NCBI GenBank assembly: GCA_027488335.1
Contig: JAIYBU010000004.1
Location: 1 to 60,522, forward strand
Direction: 5' to 3'
DNA: 60,522 nucleotides
From: Cytophagaceae bacterium
GTDB lineage: Bacteria; Bacteroidota; Bacteroidia; Cytophagales; Spirosomataceae
Positions 26,681 through 35,188 of the stretch are shown here, piece by piece (positions within the stretch are counted from its first letter, which is position 1; each line of letters opens with the position of its first letter). The position numbers were made by a program, and so were the translations under genes. A model generated the notes under the pieces. That model ran no database searches. It was not told the DNA's origin and worked only from the letters and a program-made list of their open reading frames with translations.

Positions 26681-27364
26681 ATGCCCAAAATATTATACGT
26701 AGAAGACGACCCAAATTTGGGTTTTGTGACAAAAGATAATCTCGAACTTGAAGGCTACGATCTTGTTCATTTTCAAGATGGTAAAGAAGCTTGGAAGAGT
26801 TTTAGTAAAGATAAATATGACCTTTGTTTGCTTGATGTGATGTTGCCTGAGTTAGATGGTTTTTCGTTGGCTGAGAAAATCAGAAAGCAAAATCAGCAAG
26901 TGCCAATTATATTTCTTACTGCCAAAACCATGCAAGAAGACCGCATTGCAGGCTTGAAAATTGGCGGTGATGACTACTTGACAAAGCCTTTTAGTATCGA
27001 AGAGTTATGCCTTAGAATAAAGGTTTTTCTGAAACGTAAAGAGGTATCAAAAGACCCAATACAGGGGCTTACTGCATGGAAAGTGGGTTTGTATGATTTT
27101 AACTACCAAGAACTTAGCCTAAAATCACCATCAAAAACTGAGCAGCTCACGCACCGAGAAGCGGAAGTGTTGAAATTTTTATGCGAACGCAAAAATCAGG
27201 TAATCAAGCGTGATGAAATCTTGACTGCCATTTGGGGGCGTGATGATTATTTCTTAGGGAGAAGCCTTGATGTTTTCGTGACTCGACTAAGAAAAATGCT
27301 TGCCGAAGATTCTTCTATTAAAATCGAAAACGTACACGGAATCGGATTTAGATTTGCGTGTTGA
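26681..27364 (+). CDS. OmpR-family response regulator
   Basis: 227 residues. The receiver domain (1-120) has the acidic pair EDD, phosphoacceptor Asp52 in LCLLDVMLPELDG, the Thr of FLTAKT and Lys of LTKPFS. The C-terminal winged helix (about 130-226) includes LTHREAEVLKFLCE and the recognition helix SLDVFVTRLRKML. It is paired with the upstream kinase. The regulon cannot be told from this window. Confidence 0.94.
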   Translation: MPKILYVEDDPNLGFVTKDNLELEGYDLVHFQDGKEAWKSFSKDKYDLCLLDVMLPELDGFSLAEKIRKQNQQVPIIFLTAKTMQEDRIAGLKIGGDDYLTKPFSIEELCLRIKVFLKRKEVSKDPIQGLTAWKVGLYDFNYQELSLKSPSKTEQLTHREAEVLKFLCERKNQVIKRDEILTAIWGRDDYFLGRSLDVFVTRLRKMLAEDSSIKIENVHGIGFRFAC

Positions 27365-27487
27365 CTTTTCTTAGTTTTTGATGTTTAATATTTGATGGCG
27401 GAATATTTCTGATATGTAAGGTCTTTTTTTGAACCAAGAAGTTGAAAAAAGTACTTTTATCAAACATCAAACACGCGGGACTTCGCA

Positions 27488-27946
27488 TCAAATCGGTAAA
27501 ACGGTGGTACTTTTCACCTCCGACATCACAAAAAAACTGTGTATCAACGAAACCCCCGATAACACCGATAATTTCTGTTGATGAAATTGATGATAACTTT
27601 CCATGTCTGGTACAACGATTTTGAGCATATAATCAAAACTTCCCGATACAAAATTGCATTCTACTACTTCGGGCAGGTTCAAAATTGATTGATTGAAGCC
27701 CTCAGAAGTATCATGCGTTTGTTTAATGAGCGTAACTTGGCAATAAACCGTCAGATTCTGCCCCAATTTCTTCTTGTTTAAAATCGTTACGTATTTTTCA
27801 ATAATTCCTTCGTGTTGTAAACGTTTTACACGGTCGTGTACGGGGGTTAGCGAAAGATTTATTTGTTTCGCAATATCTTTCAAAGTCAGATGTGCATCTT
27901 CTTGCAGTAATCTTAGAATTTTTTTGTCGGTTTCGTCGAGTGTCAT
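27488..27946 (-). CDS. Lrp/AsnC family transcriptional regulator
   Basis: 152 residues. The N-terminal helix-turn-helix (LDETDKKILRLLQEDAHLT, then LKDIAKQINLSLTPVHDRVKRL) is followed by an effector-binding RAM domain (VVECNFVSGSFDYMLKIV). It is divergent from alanine dehydrogenase with a 265-bp shared control region, so an alanine- or leucine-sensing regulator of ald is the likely role, as for other Lrp-ald pairs. Confidence 0.93.
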   Translation of the reverse strand: MTLDETDKKILRLLQEDAHLTLKDIAKQINLSLTPVHDRVKRLQHEGIIEKYVTILNKKKLGQNLTVYCQVTLIKQTHDTSEGFNQSILNLPEVVECNFVSGSFDYMLKIVVPDMESYHQFHQQKLSVLSGVSLIHSFFVMSEVKSTTVLPI

Positions 27947-28107
27947 AAGTAATGAATGAAAGAATGATTGAATATTTATTCTCAGAATTTTTTTCTTTCT
28001 TGGAATATAAAAAACTATTAAAATAGAATAGTTTACTATTAAAAATGTTTATTTAGGTAATATTTTCTTATTTATTCAAATATATCAATAATATTTTCTT
28101 TATATAC

Positions 28108-28115
28108 TACTTTTG
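28108..28115 (+). promoter_or_regulatory. -7 box of ald
   Basis: TACTTTTG fits TAnnTTTG, 96 bp before the ald start, giving a leader of about 90 nt that contains the hairpin at 28151-28177. The -33 region is AT-rich without a clear TTTG. Confidence 0.45.
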
Positions 28116-28119
28116 TGGT

Positions 28120-28195
28120 GCAATTATACTTCATCACATAAAATATACACCTCCGCTATGGCAAAACCGTAGCGGAGAGCAATTACACTTCATCA
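28120..28195 (+). promoter_or_regulatory. Hairpin between direct repeats in the ald leader
   Basis: CTCCGCTATGG-CAAAA-CCGTAGCGGAG (28151-28177) is an 11-bp stem with one G-U pair. On either side lie GCAATTATACTTCATCA (28120-28136) and GCAATTACACTTCATCA (28179-28195), 16 of 17 identical and 59 bp apart. There is no U run. It may be a leader regulator or the scar of a small inserted palindrome. Confidence 0.6.
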
Positions 28196-28211
28196 ATATA
28201 ACATTAGTCTT

Positions 28212-29327
28212 ATGATAATCGGAGTACCAAAAGAAATCAAGAACAACGAAAATCGTGTAGCCCTTACACCAGCAGGTGTAGCCGAACTCAAAAAGCATGG
28301 TCATACCGTATATGTGCAAGCAACGGCGGGCGTAGGAAGTGGATTTACTGATGCAGAATATACAGTAGCAGGAGCAACGGTATTGTCAACGATAGAGGAA
28401 GTTTACGGCATTGCCGAAATGATTATCAAAGTAAAAGAGCCGATTGAGCAAGAATATAAACTCATTAAAAAAGACCAATTGTTGTTTACGTATTTTCATT
28501 TTGCCTCATCTGAGCCATTAACTCATGCCATGATTGAGCGTGGAGCAGTTTGTTTGGCTTACGAAACGGTAGAAAAAAACGACCGTAGTCTGCCATTATT
28601 GGTGCCGATGTCAGAGGTTGCGGGGCGTATGGCGATTCAAGAAGGGGCAAAATATTTGGAGAAACCATCGGGCGGAAAAGGTATTTTGTTGGGTGGAGTA
28701 CCAGGTGTTCCGCCAGCCAAAGTTTTGGTTTTAGGTGGCGGAATCGTTGGAACACAAGCTGCTAAAATGGCTGCTGGTTTAGGTGCAAGAGTAGTGATTA
28801 TGGATGTGAGTTTGCCACGCTTACGCCACTTGTCGGATATTATGCCGCCAAATGTAACAACTATCATGTCGAACCATTATAATATTCGTGAAGCAATTGC
28901 TGAAGCAGATTTAGTAGTTGGAGCAGTATTGATTCCAGGAGCAAAAGCACCGCATTTGATTACCCGTGATATGTTGAAATTGATGCGTCCAGGTACGGTT
29001 GTGGTTGACGTAGCCGTTGACCAAGGTGGTTGTATTGAAACATGTACACCAACAACGCACGAAAATCCAACTTTTATCATTGACGAAATCGTGCATTATT
29101 GCGTAGCTAATATGCCAGGTGCAGTGCCTTATACATCAACTTTGGCATTAACCAATGCTACTTTGCCGTATGCAGTTCAGTTAGCCAACAAGGGTTGGAA
29201 AAAAGCGTGTAGCGAAAACGAAGAATTGAAAAAAGGACTTAACGTAGCCAACGGAAAGATTGTTTATAAAGGTGTCGCCGATGCGTGGGGACTCGAATTG
29301 AACGAAGTAGAAGATATTTTAGCGTAA
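28212..29327 (+). CDS. ald: Alanine dehydrogenase
   Basis: 371 residues, full length for the family. MIIGVPKEIKNNENRVALTP carries the substrate-binding Arg, KVKEPIEQEY the pyruvate-site Lys, and FTYFHFASSEPLT the active-site His. The NAD-binding Rossmann motif is VLGGGIVGTQAAKMAAGLGA, and VAVDQGGCIET the second conserved segment. It interconverts L-alanine and pyruvate plus ammonia with NAD. Divergent Lrp regulator. A strong terminator follows. Confidence 0.97.
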   Translation: MIIGVPKEIKNNENRVALTPAGVAELKKHGHTVYVQATAGVGSGFTDAEYTVAGATVLSTIEEVYGIAEMIIKVKEPIEQEYKLIKKDQLLFTYFHFASSEPLTHAMIERGAVCLAYETVEKNDRSLPLLVPMSEVAGRMAIQEGAKYLEKPSGGKGILLGGVPGVPPAKVLVLGGGIVGTQAAKMAAGLGARVVIMDVSLPRLRHLSDIMPPNVTTIMSNHYNIREAIAEADLVVGAVLIPGAKAPHLITRDMLKLMRPGTVVVDVAVDQGGCIETCTPTTHENPTFIIDEIVHYCVANMPGAVPYTSTLALTNATLPYAVQLANKGWKKACSENEELKKGLNVANGKIVYKGVADAWGLELNEVEDILA

Positions 29328-29355
29328 TAAACTTCATCATCACTAAATAAAGTAT

Positions 29356-29387
29356 GCCTTTTCTCTGCAAAGAGGAAAGGCTTTTTT
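29356..29387 (+). terminator. Intrinsic terminator of ald
   Basis: GCCTTTTCTCT-gcaa-AGAGGAAAGGC followed by TTTTTT: an 11-bp stem with one G-U pair and a tetraloop. Confidence 0.85.
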
Positions 29388-29442
29388 ATGATTTTTTTGC
29401 CGAAATTGTTTTCAAACCCACAAAAATCTGCAATTTTGCAAA

Positions 29443-30075
29443 ATGGCAAAAAAACAAAAATTTTATACAGTTTGGGAAGGTCGAAAAAAAGGAGTTTATG
29501 ACTCGTGGGAGGACTGTAAAAAGCAAGTTGACGGAGTTCAAGGTGCAAAATATAAAGCCTTCGAGTCGAAGAGCGAAGCGGAAAAAGCTTTGGGTGAAAA
29601 TTATTGGAAGCATACCCAAAAAGCCGCTGAAGCGAAACAAACCAAACTTCCGAAATCTGCTTTTCCACCACCTAACTTAGAGTCGGTTGTGGTGGATGCT
29701 GCTTGGAATTCGGTCAAAAAAGACATGGAATACCAAGGCTTTTATCTAAAAACTAAAGAACGTTTGTTTCATAAAGGACCGTTTCCGCAAGCGACCAATA
29801 ATATTGGTGAGTTTTTGGCGATTGTACACGCTTTGGCTCACTTGAAAAAACACAATTCTTCACTACCCATTTATTCAGATTCTCGAACGGCTATTAGTTG
29901 GGTGAAAAACAAAAAAGCCAATACAAAACTTGAAGAAAGTGCAGGAAATGAAGAAGTTTTTGAGTTGCTCGAGCGTGCCGTAAAATGGTTGCAAGAAAAT
30001 ACTTATCCCAATAAAGTGCTAAAATGGGAAACTGATTATTGGGGTGAAAATCCTGCTGATTTTGGAAGAAAGTAA
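29443..30075 (+). CDS. rnhA: Ribonuclease H1 with viroplasmin-like N-domain
   Basis: 210 residues. An N-terminal RNase H1 hybrid-binding (viroplasmin-like) domain, residues about 5-48 (FYTVWEGRKKGVYDSWEDCK), is joined by a linker to the RNase H fold. The catalytic acids are in VVVDAAWN (Asp), NNIGEFLAIVHAL (Glu), IYSDSRTAISW (Asp) and NPADFGRK (Asp). It degrades the RNA strand of RNA-DNA hybrids. This two-domain form is common in Bacteroidetes. Confidence 0.93.
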   Translation: MAKKQKFYTVWEGRKKGVYDSWEDCKKQVDGVQGAKYKAFESKSEAEKALGENYWKHTQKAAEAKQTKLPKSAFPPPNLESVVVDAAWNSVKKDMEYQGFYLKTKERLFHKGPFPQATNNIGEFLAIVHALAHLKKHNSSLPIYSDSRTAISWVKNKKANTKLEESAGNEEVFELLERAVKWLQENTYPNKVLKWETDYWGENPADFGRK

Positions 30076-30175
30076 GTAGTGTTTAGTCAACTGCCCACAG
30101 CCGACAGAATAGTGCTAACTTTTGCCTAAAATTAAAATCTATCGACCGTGGACTGCGGTTTATTGACTAAAAAAA

Positions 30176-30886
30176 ATGCCTAAAAATTCATTTACATTCA
30201 AGCAATTCACGATAGACCAAGACCGCTGTGCAATGAAAGTCTGCACCGATGCGTGTATTTTGGGGGCATCGACCGAAGTTATGGATGTGAATCGAATCTT
30301 GGATATTGGTACAGGAACAGGGCTTTTATCATTGATGTTGGCTCAACGAACCAACGCACAAATTGATGCCGTTGAAATTGATGAAGATGCTTATCGACAG
30401 GCTCTTATGAATGTACAAGTAAGCAAGTTTTCCGAAAAAATTGAAGTACATCACCAACGGATTCAAGATTTTACTTCGACCGAAACTTATGATTTAATTA
30501 TTTCAAATCCGCCATTTTATCAGCAATCTTTAAAATCACCCGATGCAAAAGCCAACAAAGCATTGCACGCGGTTGAGTTGACCTTTGACGATTTGATAGA
30601 TTCTGTACTTAGACTCTTAAGTATTGATGGGAAATTTGTGGTTTTATTGCCGCCTTTCGAGATTGAAAAATTGATACGTATTGCACAGAAAAAAGGCTTA
30701 TATTTGTCAAAAAAAATGTCGATTCATCATGATGAATCGAAGCCTATCTTCAGAGTAATTGCAATATTTCTGACCCAAAAAATATCTGATTTGGAAGAAA
30801 GAACGTTAGTTATTCACAAAGAAGATAGCAAAACTTACTCGAATGAATTTCGAGATTTATTAAAAGATTATTATTTGATTTTTTAG
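30176..30886 (+). CDS. trmN6: tRNA1(Val) adenine-N6 methyltransferase (TrmN6/YfiC-like)
   Basis: 236 residues. The N-terminal motif CAMKVCTDACILGAS is the YfiC-type lead-in. SAM-binding motif I is ILDIGTGTGLLSLML and motif IV the adenine-methylase IISNPPFYQQSLKSPD. It should methylate N6 of adenosine 37 in valine tRNA. The start at 30176 follows an A-rich stretch. It is followed by a glycosyltransferase gene on the same strand. Confidence 0.88.
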   Translation: MPKNSFTFKQFTIDQDRCAMKVCTDACILGASTEVMDVNRILDIGTGTGLLSLMLAQRTNAQIDAVEIDEDAYRQALMNVQVSKFSEKIEVHHQRIQDFTSTETYDLIISNPPFYQQSLKSPDAKANKALHAVELTFDDLIDSVLRLLSIDGKFVVLLPPFEIEKLIRIAQKKGLYLSKKMSIHHDESKPIFRVIAIFLTQKISDLEERTLVIHKEDSKTYSNEFRDLLKDYYLIF

Positions 30887-30917
30887 CCCTTTTACCCGAA
30901 AGAGCGTTTCCTAATAT

Positions 30918-31877
30918 ATGAACCAACCGCTTCAAATATCAATCGTTGTGCCGCTTTATAACGAGGCTGAATCTTTACCCGAACTCCATGACTGGATTGT
31001 GCGAGTAATGAACCAAAACAATTTTTCGTACGAAATATTATTTGTCGACGATGGTAGTAGCGATGAGTCTTGGGAGGTAATTAAGCAATTATCGTCTAAT
31101 AATCAGGCAGTTAGAGGTTTCAAGTTTACGAGAAATTATGGAAAAACTGCCGCTTTGCAAACTGCTTTCATCAATACAAAAGGCGATGTGGTAATAACGA
31201 TGGATGCCGACCTACAAGATAGTCCTGACGAAATACCAGAGCTTTATCGAATGATTAAGGAAGATGGCTATGACTTGGTTTCGGGCTGGAAAAAGAAACG
31301 CTATGACCCAATTACAAAGACACTCCCAACCAAACTTTTCAATGGCGTGTCTCGTTGGGTTTCGGGTGTGAATTTGCATGATTTTAATTGTGGTTTGAAG
31401 GCTTATAAATCGAGAGTTGTGAAAAGCATTACGATTTATGGAGAAATGCACCGTAATATTCCAATCATTGCGAAATGGAATGGTTTTAAGAAAATTGGAG
31501 AAAAAGTAGTTCAACACCAAGCTCGCAAGTACGGAACTACCAAATTTGGCCTTGAACGCTTCATTTTTGGCTTTCTTGATTTACTAACGGTTGCTTTTGT
31601 CAATAAGTTTGGTCGCCGTCCGATGCACTTTTTTGGTACGATGGGCGTGTTGTCGTTTTTGATAGGTAGCTTGATGGCAATCTATTTACTTTTTGAAAAA
31701 TTATACAATATCAATCAAGGTCTTCGTTATCGGAATGTAACCGACAATCCACTGTTCTTTTTGGCTTTGGTGGCTATTATTATTGGTTCACAGCTATTTT
31801 TGGCAGGTTTCATCGGAGAACTTTTCGTCAAACAAAACTTTAAGAAAGATGAATATTTGATTGAAGAACAAGTATAG
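30918..31877 (+). CDS. GT2 family glycosyltransferase, dolichol/undecaprenyl-phosphate type
   Basis: 319 residues. A GT-A domain starts with ISIVVPLYNEAESLPEL and contains FVDDGSSDESWEV and the metal-binding VITMDADLQDSPDEIPEL. Two C-terminal membrane helices (about 232-252 and 268-292) complete the DPM1/GtrB/ArnC-like layout. It is expected to load a sugar onto undecaprenyl phosphate on the cytoplasmic face. It lies 31 bp after the methylase; the penicillin-binding protein follows. Confidence 0.92.
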   Translation: MNQPLQISIVVPLYNEAESLPELHDWIVRVMNQNNFSYEILFVDDGSSDESWEVIKQLSSNNQAVRGFKFTRNYGKTAALQTAFINTKGDVVITMDADLQDSPDEIPELYRMIKEDGYDLVSGWKKKRYDPITKTLPTKLFNGVSRWVSGVNLHDFNCGLKAYKSRVVKSITIYGEMHRNIPIIAKWNGFKKIGEKVVQHQARKYGTTKFGLERFIFGFLDLLTVAFVNKFGRRPMHFFGTMGVLSFLIGSLMAIYLLFEKLYNINQGLRYRNVTDNPLFFLALVAIIIGSQLFLAGFIGELFVKQNFKKDEYLIEEQV

Positions 31878-31957
31878 TGCCTATTGATAGATTAATTTAT
31901 GAAAACCTTAGTGAAATAAATCATAACATACAACATACAAACACTGACCTAACAAAA

Positions 31958-34288
31958 ATGAAATTCCCTTTTTTTCAACTGGCAGATGGCCCATATAGAA
32001 AAATCATCAGTAATATTTGGAAATTTACTCGACTCGGTGTCCTTGCTTTTATCGTTTATCTGATAGCCGTAAACTTTAATTTCTTTTGGCTATTTGGCAA
32101 AATGCCAAGTTCGGATGATATAGATAATCCAAACAGTGAGATTGCATCGGAGGTTATCTCTTCGGATGGCAAAGTCATAGGGAAGTTTGCCTACGAAAAC
32201 CGTAGTCCGATTGATTTTAATGAGCTTTCACCTAATATTGTCAATGCTTTAGTAGCCACCGAAGATGTGCGTTTTACGGTGCATTCGGGCATTGATGCTC
32301 GTAGTACGCTGCGTGTATTAACGGGGATTTTTACAGGTCAAAGTAAAGGAGGGGGTAGTACGATTTCTCAACAATTGGCCAAAAACCTCTTCAAGCTTCG
32401 TGAAGATGATTTCTACAAAGGCCCATTATATAGTGTTCCAGGAATCAGACAATTGCTTATTAAAACCAAAGAATGGATTACAGCCATAAAGTTGGAGCGT
32501 CGCTATACGAAGCAAGAAATTATGGAGAAATACCTCAATACGGTTGAGTTTAGTAGTGGAGCGTATGGTATAAAATCGGCCGCAAAAACTTATTTTAAGA
32601 AAGACCCAAGTGAACTGAATCCAGAAGAAGCCGCCATTTTGGTCGGAATGTGTCAAAATCCATCAAGGTTTAATCCTAAATTTCATCCAGTAGCATCAAA
32701 AGAACGTAGAAATATTGTGTTTGACCAAATGGTGAAATACAATAAACTTTCGCTCGAACAAGGAGAAGCTCTCAAGAAAAAGCCAGTTATTTTGAATTAT
32801 TCGCCCGAAAGCCATAATTCTGGGCCAGCACCGTATTTCCGTCAGTTCTTGAAAGACTGGCTCAAAGCTGAAATTGTGAAAGAAGGCTATGATGCCAACG
32901 ATATTTATACGAAGGGCTTTAAGATATATACAACCATCGACTCGCACATGCAAACTTACGCCGAGGAGGCTTTGCGTGAAAACATGAAAGACCAGCAAAA
33001 GAAATTTTATGCTCACTGGAAAGGCAAGGGGAATCCGTGGGTGTTGGAGTCGAAAGCGAAGGAAGGAAAATACGAAGAAATTCCGAATTATATCGAAAAT
33101 ATTGCTAAGACTACTCCTCGTTTCCGTGAGCTAAAAAATGAGTATGACGGAGACTTGGATAAAGTATGGCGAGACATGAACAAGAAAAATAAAATGAGGG
33201 TCTTTACTTGGCAAGGTGAGCGTGATACGGTGCTTTCGTCGATGGATTCGATTCGTCATTACAAGTTTTTCTTACATTCAAGTTTCTTAGCAATGGACCC
33301 TCGCAACGGACATATCAAGGCTTGGGTAGGTGGAATTAATTACAAAAACTTCAAATACGACCACGTTTACCAGGGAAAACGTCAACCTGGGTCTACTTTT
33401 AAGCCATTTGTTTATTGCACGGCGATTGATAACGGATTCTCGACTTGCGAGCAAGTAGTTGACCAACCCATTACGATTCAAGTGCCAGGAAGTAGCTGGA
33501 CACCCAAAAACTCGGATGGTAAATATTCGTATCGTTCGTTGACTTTACGCCAAGCTTTGGGACAGTCAATCAATACGGTAAGTGCGTACCTAATTAATCA
33601 GTTTAAGGCTGAAAACGTAATTAAATATGCCCATAAATTGGGGATTAAGAGCGAATTACCCGAAGTGCCAGCTATTTGTTTGGGAATTGGTGATGTTTCG
33701 CTCTATGAATTAATGGCTGGATATTGTGTGTTTGCCAATCAAGGGAAATATACCGAGCCGATTTTTGTGACAAAAATTTCGGATAAAAATGGTGAGGTAA
33801 TTAAAGAATATTATTCTGATAGTAAGGAAGTTATCAGCCAAGAAACGGCCTATAAAATGATTCACTTGATGCGTGGAGCTACACAACCAGGTGGTACGGC
33901 GATAGGTTTATCAAGATACGGCGTTTTAGATGGTAATGAAATTGCTGCAAAAACTGGTACTACTTCAAACTTCTCAGATGGGTGGTTTATGGGTATCACA
34001 CCTACGCTCGTGGCAGGCGGCTGGACAGGTGGTGACGACCCAACGATTCACTTCCGTGATATTAATCTCGGTCAAGGAGCAAGGCTTTCGATGCCAACGT
34101 GGGGCGGCTTCTTCCAACGTGTGTATGCCGATAAAACGCTGGAATATAAAAAAGGAACATTCTTGAAGCCTTCAACTATTTCAATATCAGGCGATTGCGT
34201 ATTTACGGCAGGTGAAGGTGCTTATATAGATTCTACCCAAAAATATACTCCACCAACGGCAAAACCTGCCGATGATGAGTTGTTGTAG
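31958..34288 (+). CDS. Class A penicillin-binding protein (PBP1A-like)
   Basis: 776 residues from ATG at 31958; the frame is open back to a GTG at 31877 overlapping the preceding gene, but MKFPFFQLADGPYRK is the better N-terminus. One membrane anchor (about 20-42). The GT51 glycosyltransferase domain has NALVATEDVRFTVHSGID with the catalytic Glu, GGGSTISQQLAKNLF and EKYLNTVEFSSGAYGI. The transpeptidase domain has the nucleophile in RQPGSTFKPFVYC (SxxK), GQSINT and AAKTGTTSN. It polymerises and crosslinks peptidoglycan. Confidence 0.95.
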   Translation: MKFPFFQLADGPYRKIISNIWKFTRLGVLAFIVYLIAVNFNFFWLFGKMPSSDDIDNPNSEIASEVISSDGKVIGKFAYENRSPIDFNELSPNIVNALVATEDVRFTVHSGIDARSTLRVLTGIFTGQSKGGGSTISQQLAKNLFKLREDDFYKGPLYSVPGIRQLLIKTKEWITAIKLERRYTKQEIMEKYLNTVEFSSGAYGIKSAAKTYFKKDPSELNPEEAAILVGMCQNPSRFNPKFHPVASKERRNIVFDQMVKYNKLSLEQGEALKKKPVILNYSPESHNSGPAPYFRQFLKDWLKAEIVKEGYDANDIYTKGFKIYTTIDSHMQTYAEEALRENMKDQQKKFYAHWKGKGNPWVLESKAKEGKYEEIPNYIENIAKTTPRFRELKNEYDGDLDKVWRDMNKKNKMRVFTWQGERDTVLSSMDSIRHYKFFLHSSFLAMDPRNGHIKAWVGGINYKNFKYDHVYQGKRQPGSTFKPFVYCTAIDNGFSTCEQVVDQPITIQVPGSSWTPKNSDGKYSYRSLTLRQALGQSINTVSAYLINQFKAENVIKYAHKLGIKSELPEVPAICLGIGDVSLYELMAGYCVFANQGKYTEPIFVTKISDKNGEVIKEYYSDSKEVISQETAYKMIHLMRGATQPGGTAIGLSRYGVLDGNEIAAKTGTTSNFSDGWFMGITPTLVAGGWTGGDDPTIHFRDINLGQGARLSMPTWGGFFQRVYADKTLEYKKGTFLKPSTISISGDCVFTAGEGAYIDSTQKYTPPTAKPADDELL

Positions 34289-34291
34289 AGG

Positions 34292-35188
34292 TTATTTTAA
34301 CTGTAATTCGAGTAAAGTTTCATTATAAGTTGCAAAAATACCAAACCCGCCTTTGATATTATTGAAGCGTGGGTTTGGTGTAACAAACGCTCTTAACAAA
34401 TCTTCTTCTTCGTAATAGGTTTTGCCAAATTCGTAATAACTCTTACTTAGGTGTCGAACTTGTGCTACCACTTTTTCTATATCTTTTTTTACGAATTCAT
34501 TATTTATTAAAAAAAAAGGATTCAGTTCATAACCTCGTTTGAATTCATAAACACTGTTTTTAAAACAATCATCACTCATAAATACAGAATTTTGGTATTT
34601 AAAATCACATGGAAAAACAGAACTATTTGCTTGGTCAACAGAAAAGTCTACCAAATATGATTTAATGTTCTGTGAGTAAGCACCAACTGTAACGCTGTAA
34701 AAACTATCTTCGTCATTTTTATCTTTAATTTTGACTAATAATTTCTTGGATGGTACTCCTTTATTTAAACTTGAGTTAATATTTTCATTAAAATTATAAG
34801 AAATTATTGTTGGTGCTGATGGGATAATTTCTCGACTCGTTGTGATAGAAGGTAGAGTAAGAGAATTGATGATTAGTTGATAAGAGGAACCAATTTTGGG
34901 CTTAAATGAATTCGGGGATATGTATATGCCATTATCTGTATATTTTAGCTTTTCAATGAGTTTATCGTTTTCGTATAGCAAAACTTCTGCATCTGTTACA
35001 CCGTTGATATATGTTGTTATTCCAGTAGGTGGGTATGTTTTAGATACTTTTACAGTAACGACTTCGGTAGGAGACAGCACTGAATAGACTACCATTTTAT
35101 CGCCCGAATATGGTAAATCGACTAATAGTTCTCGTTCTTTGCAAGACCAAAGAAGTGGAATATAAAGGATTATAATTATTTTTTTCAT
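34292..35188 (-). CDS. DUF4249 family lipoprotein
   Basis: 298 residues. Lipoprotein signal MKKIIIILYIPLLWSC with Cys16. The N-terminal DUF4249 landmarks are LLVDLPYSGDKMVVYSVLSP and VKVSKTYPPTG, followed by a beta-rich body. DUF4249 proteins nearly always follow a TonB-dependent receptor. Here the start codon overlaps the receptor's stop by four bases (ATGA). A role as surface partner of the receptor is likely; ligand unknown. It converges on the PBP gene with a three-base gap. Confidence 0.9.
   Translation of the reverse strand: MKKIIIILYIPLLWSCKERELLVDLPYSGDKMVVYSVLSPTEVVTVKVSKTYPPTGITTYINGVTDAEVLLYENDKLIEKLKYTDNGIYISPNSFKPKIGSSYQLIINSLTLPSITTSREIIPSAPTIISYNFNENINSSLNKGVPSKKLLVKIKDKNDEDSFYSVTVGAYSQNIKSYLVDFSVDQANSSVFPCDFKYQNSVFMSDDCFKNSVYEFKRGYELNPFFLINNEFVKKDIEKVVAQVRHLSKSYYEFGKTYYEEEDLLRAFVTPNPRFNNIKGGFGIFATYNETLLELQLK

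Noticed and set aside
27442..27624. 60-codon open frame between the response regulator and Lrp genes
   Set aside because: Most of it is antisense to the Lrp gene and it has no recognisable protein features.
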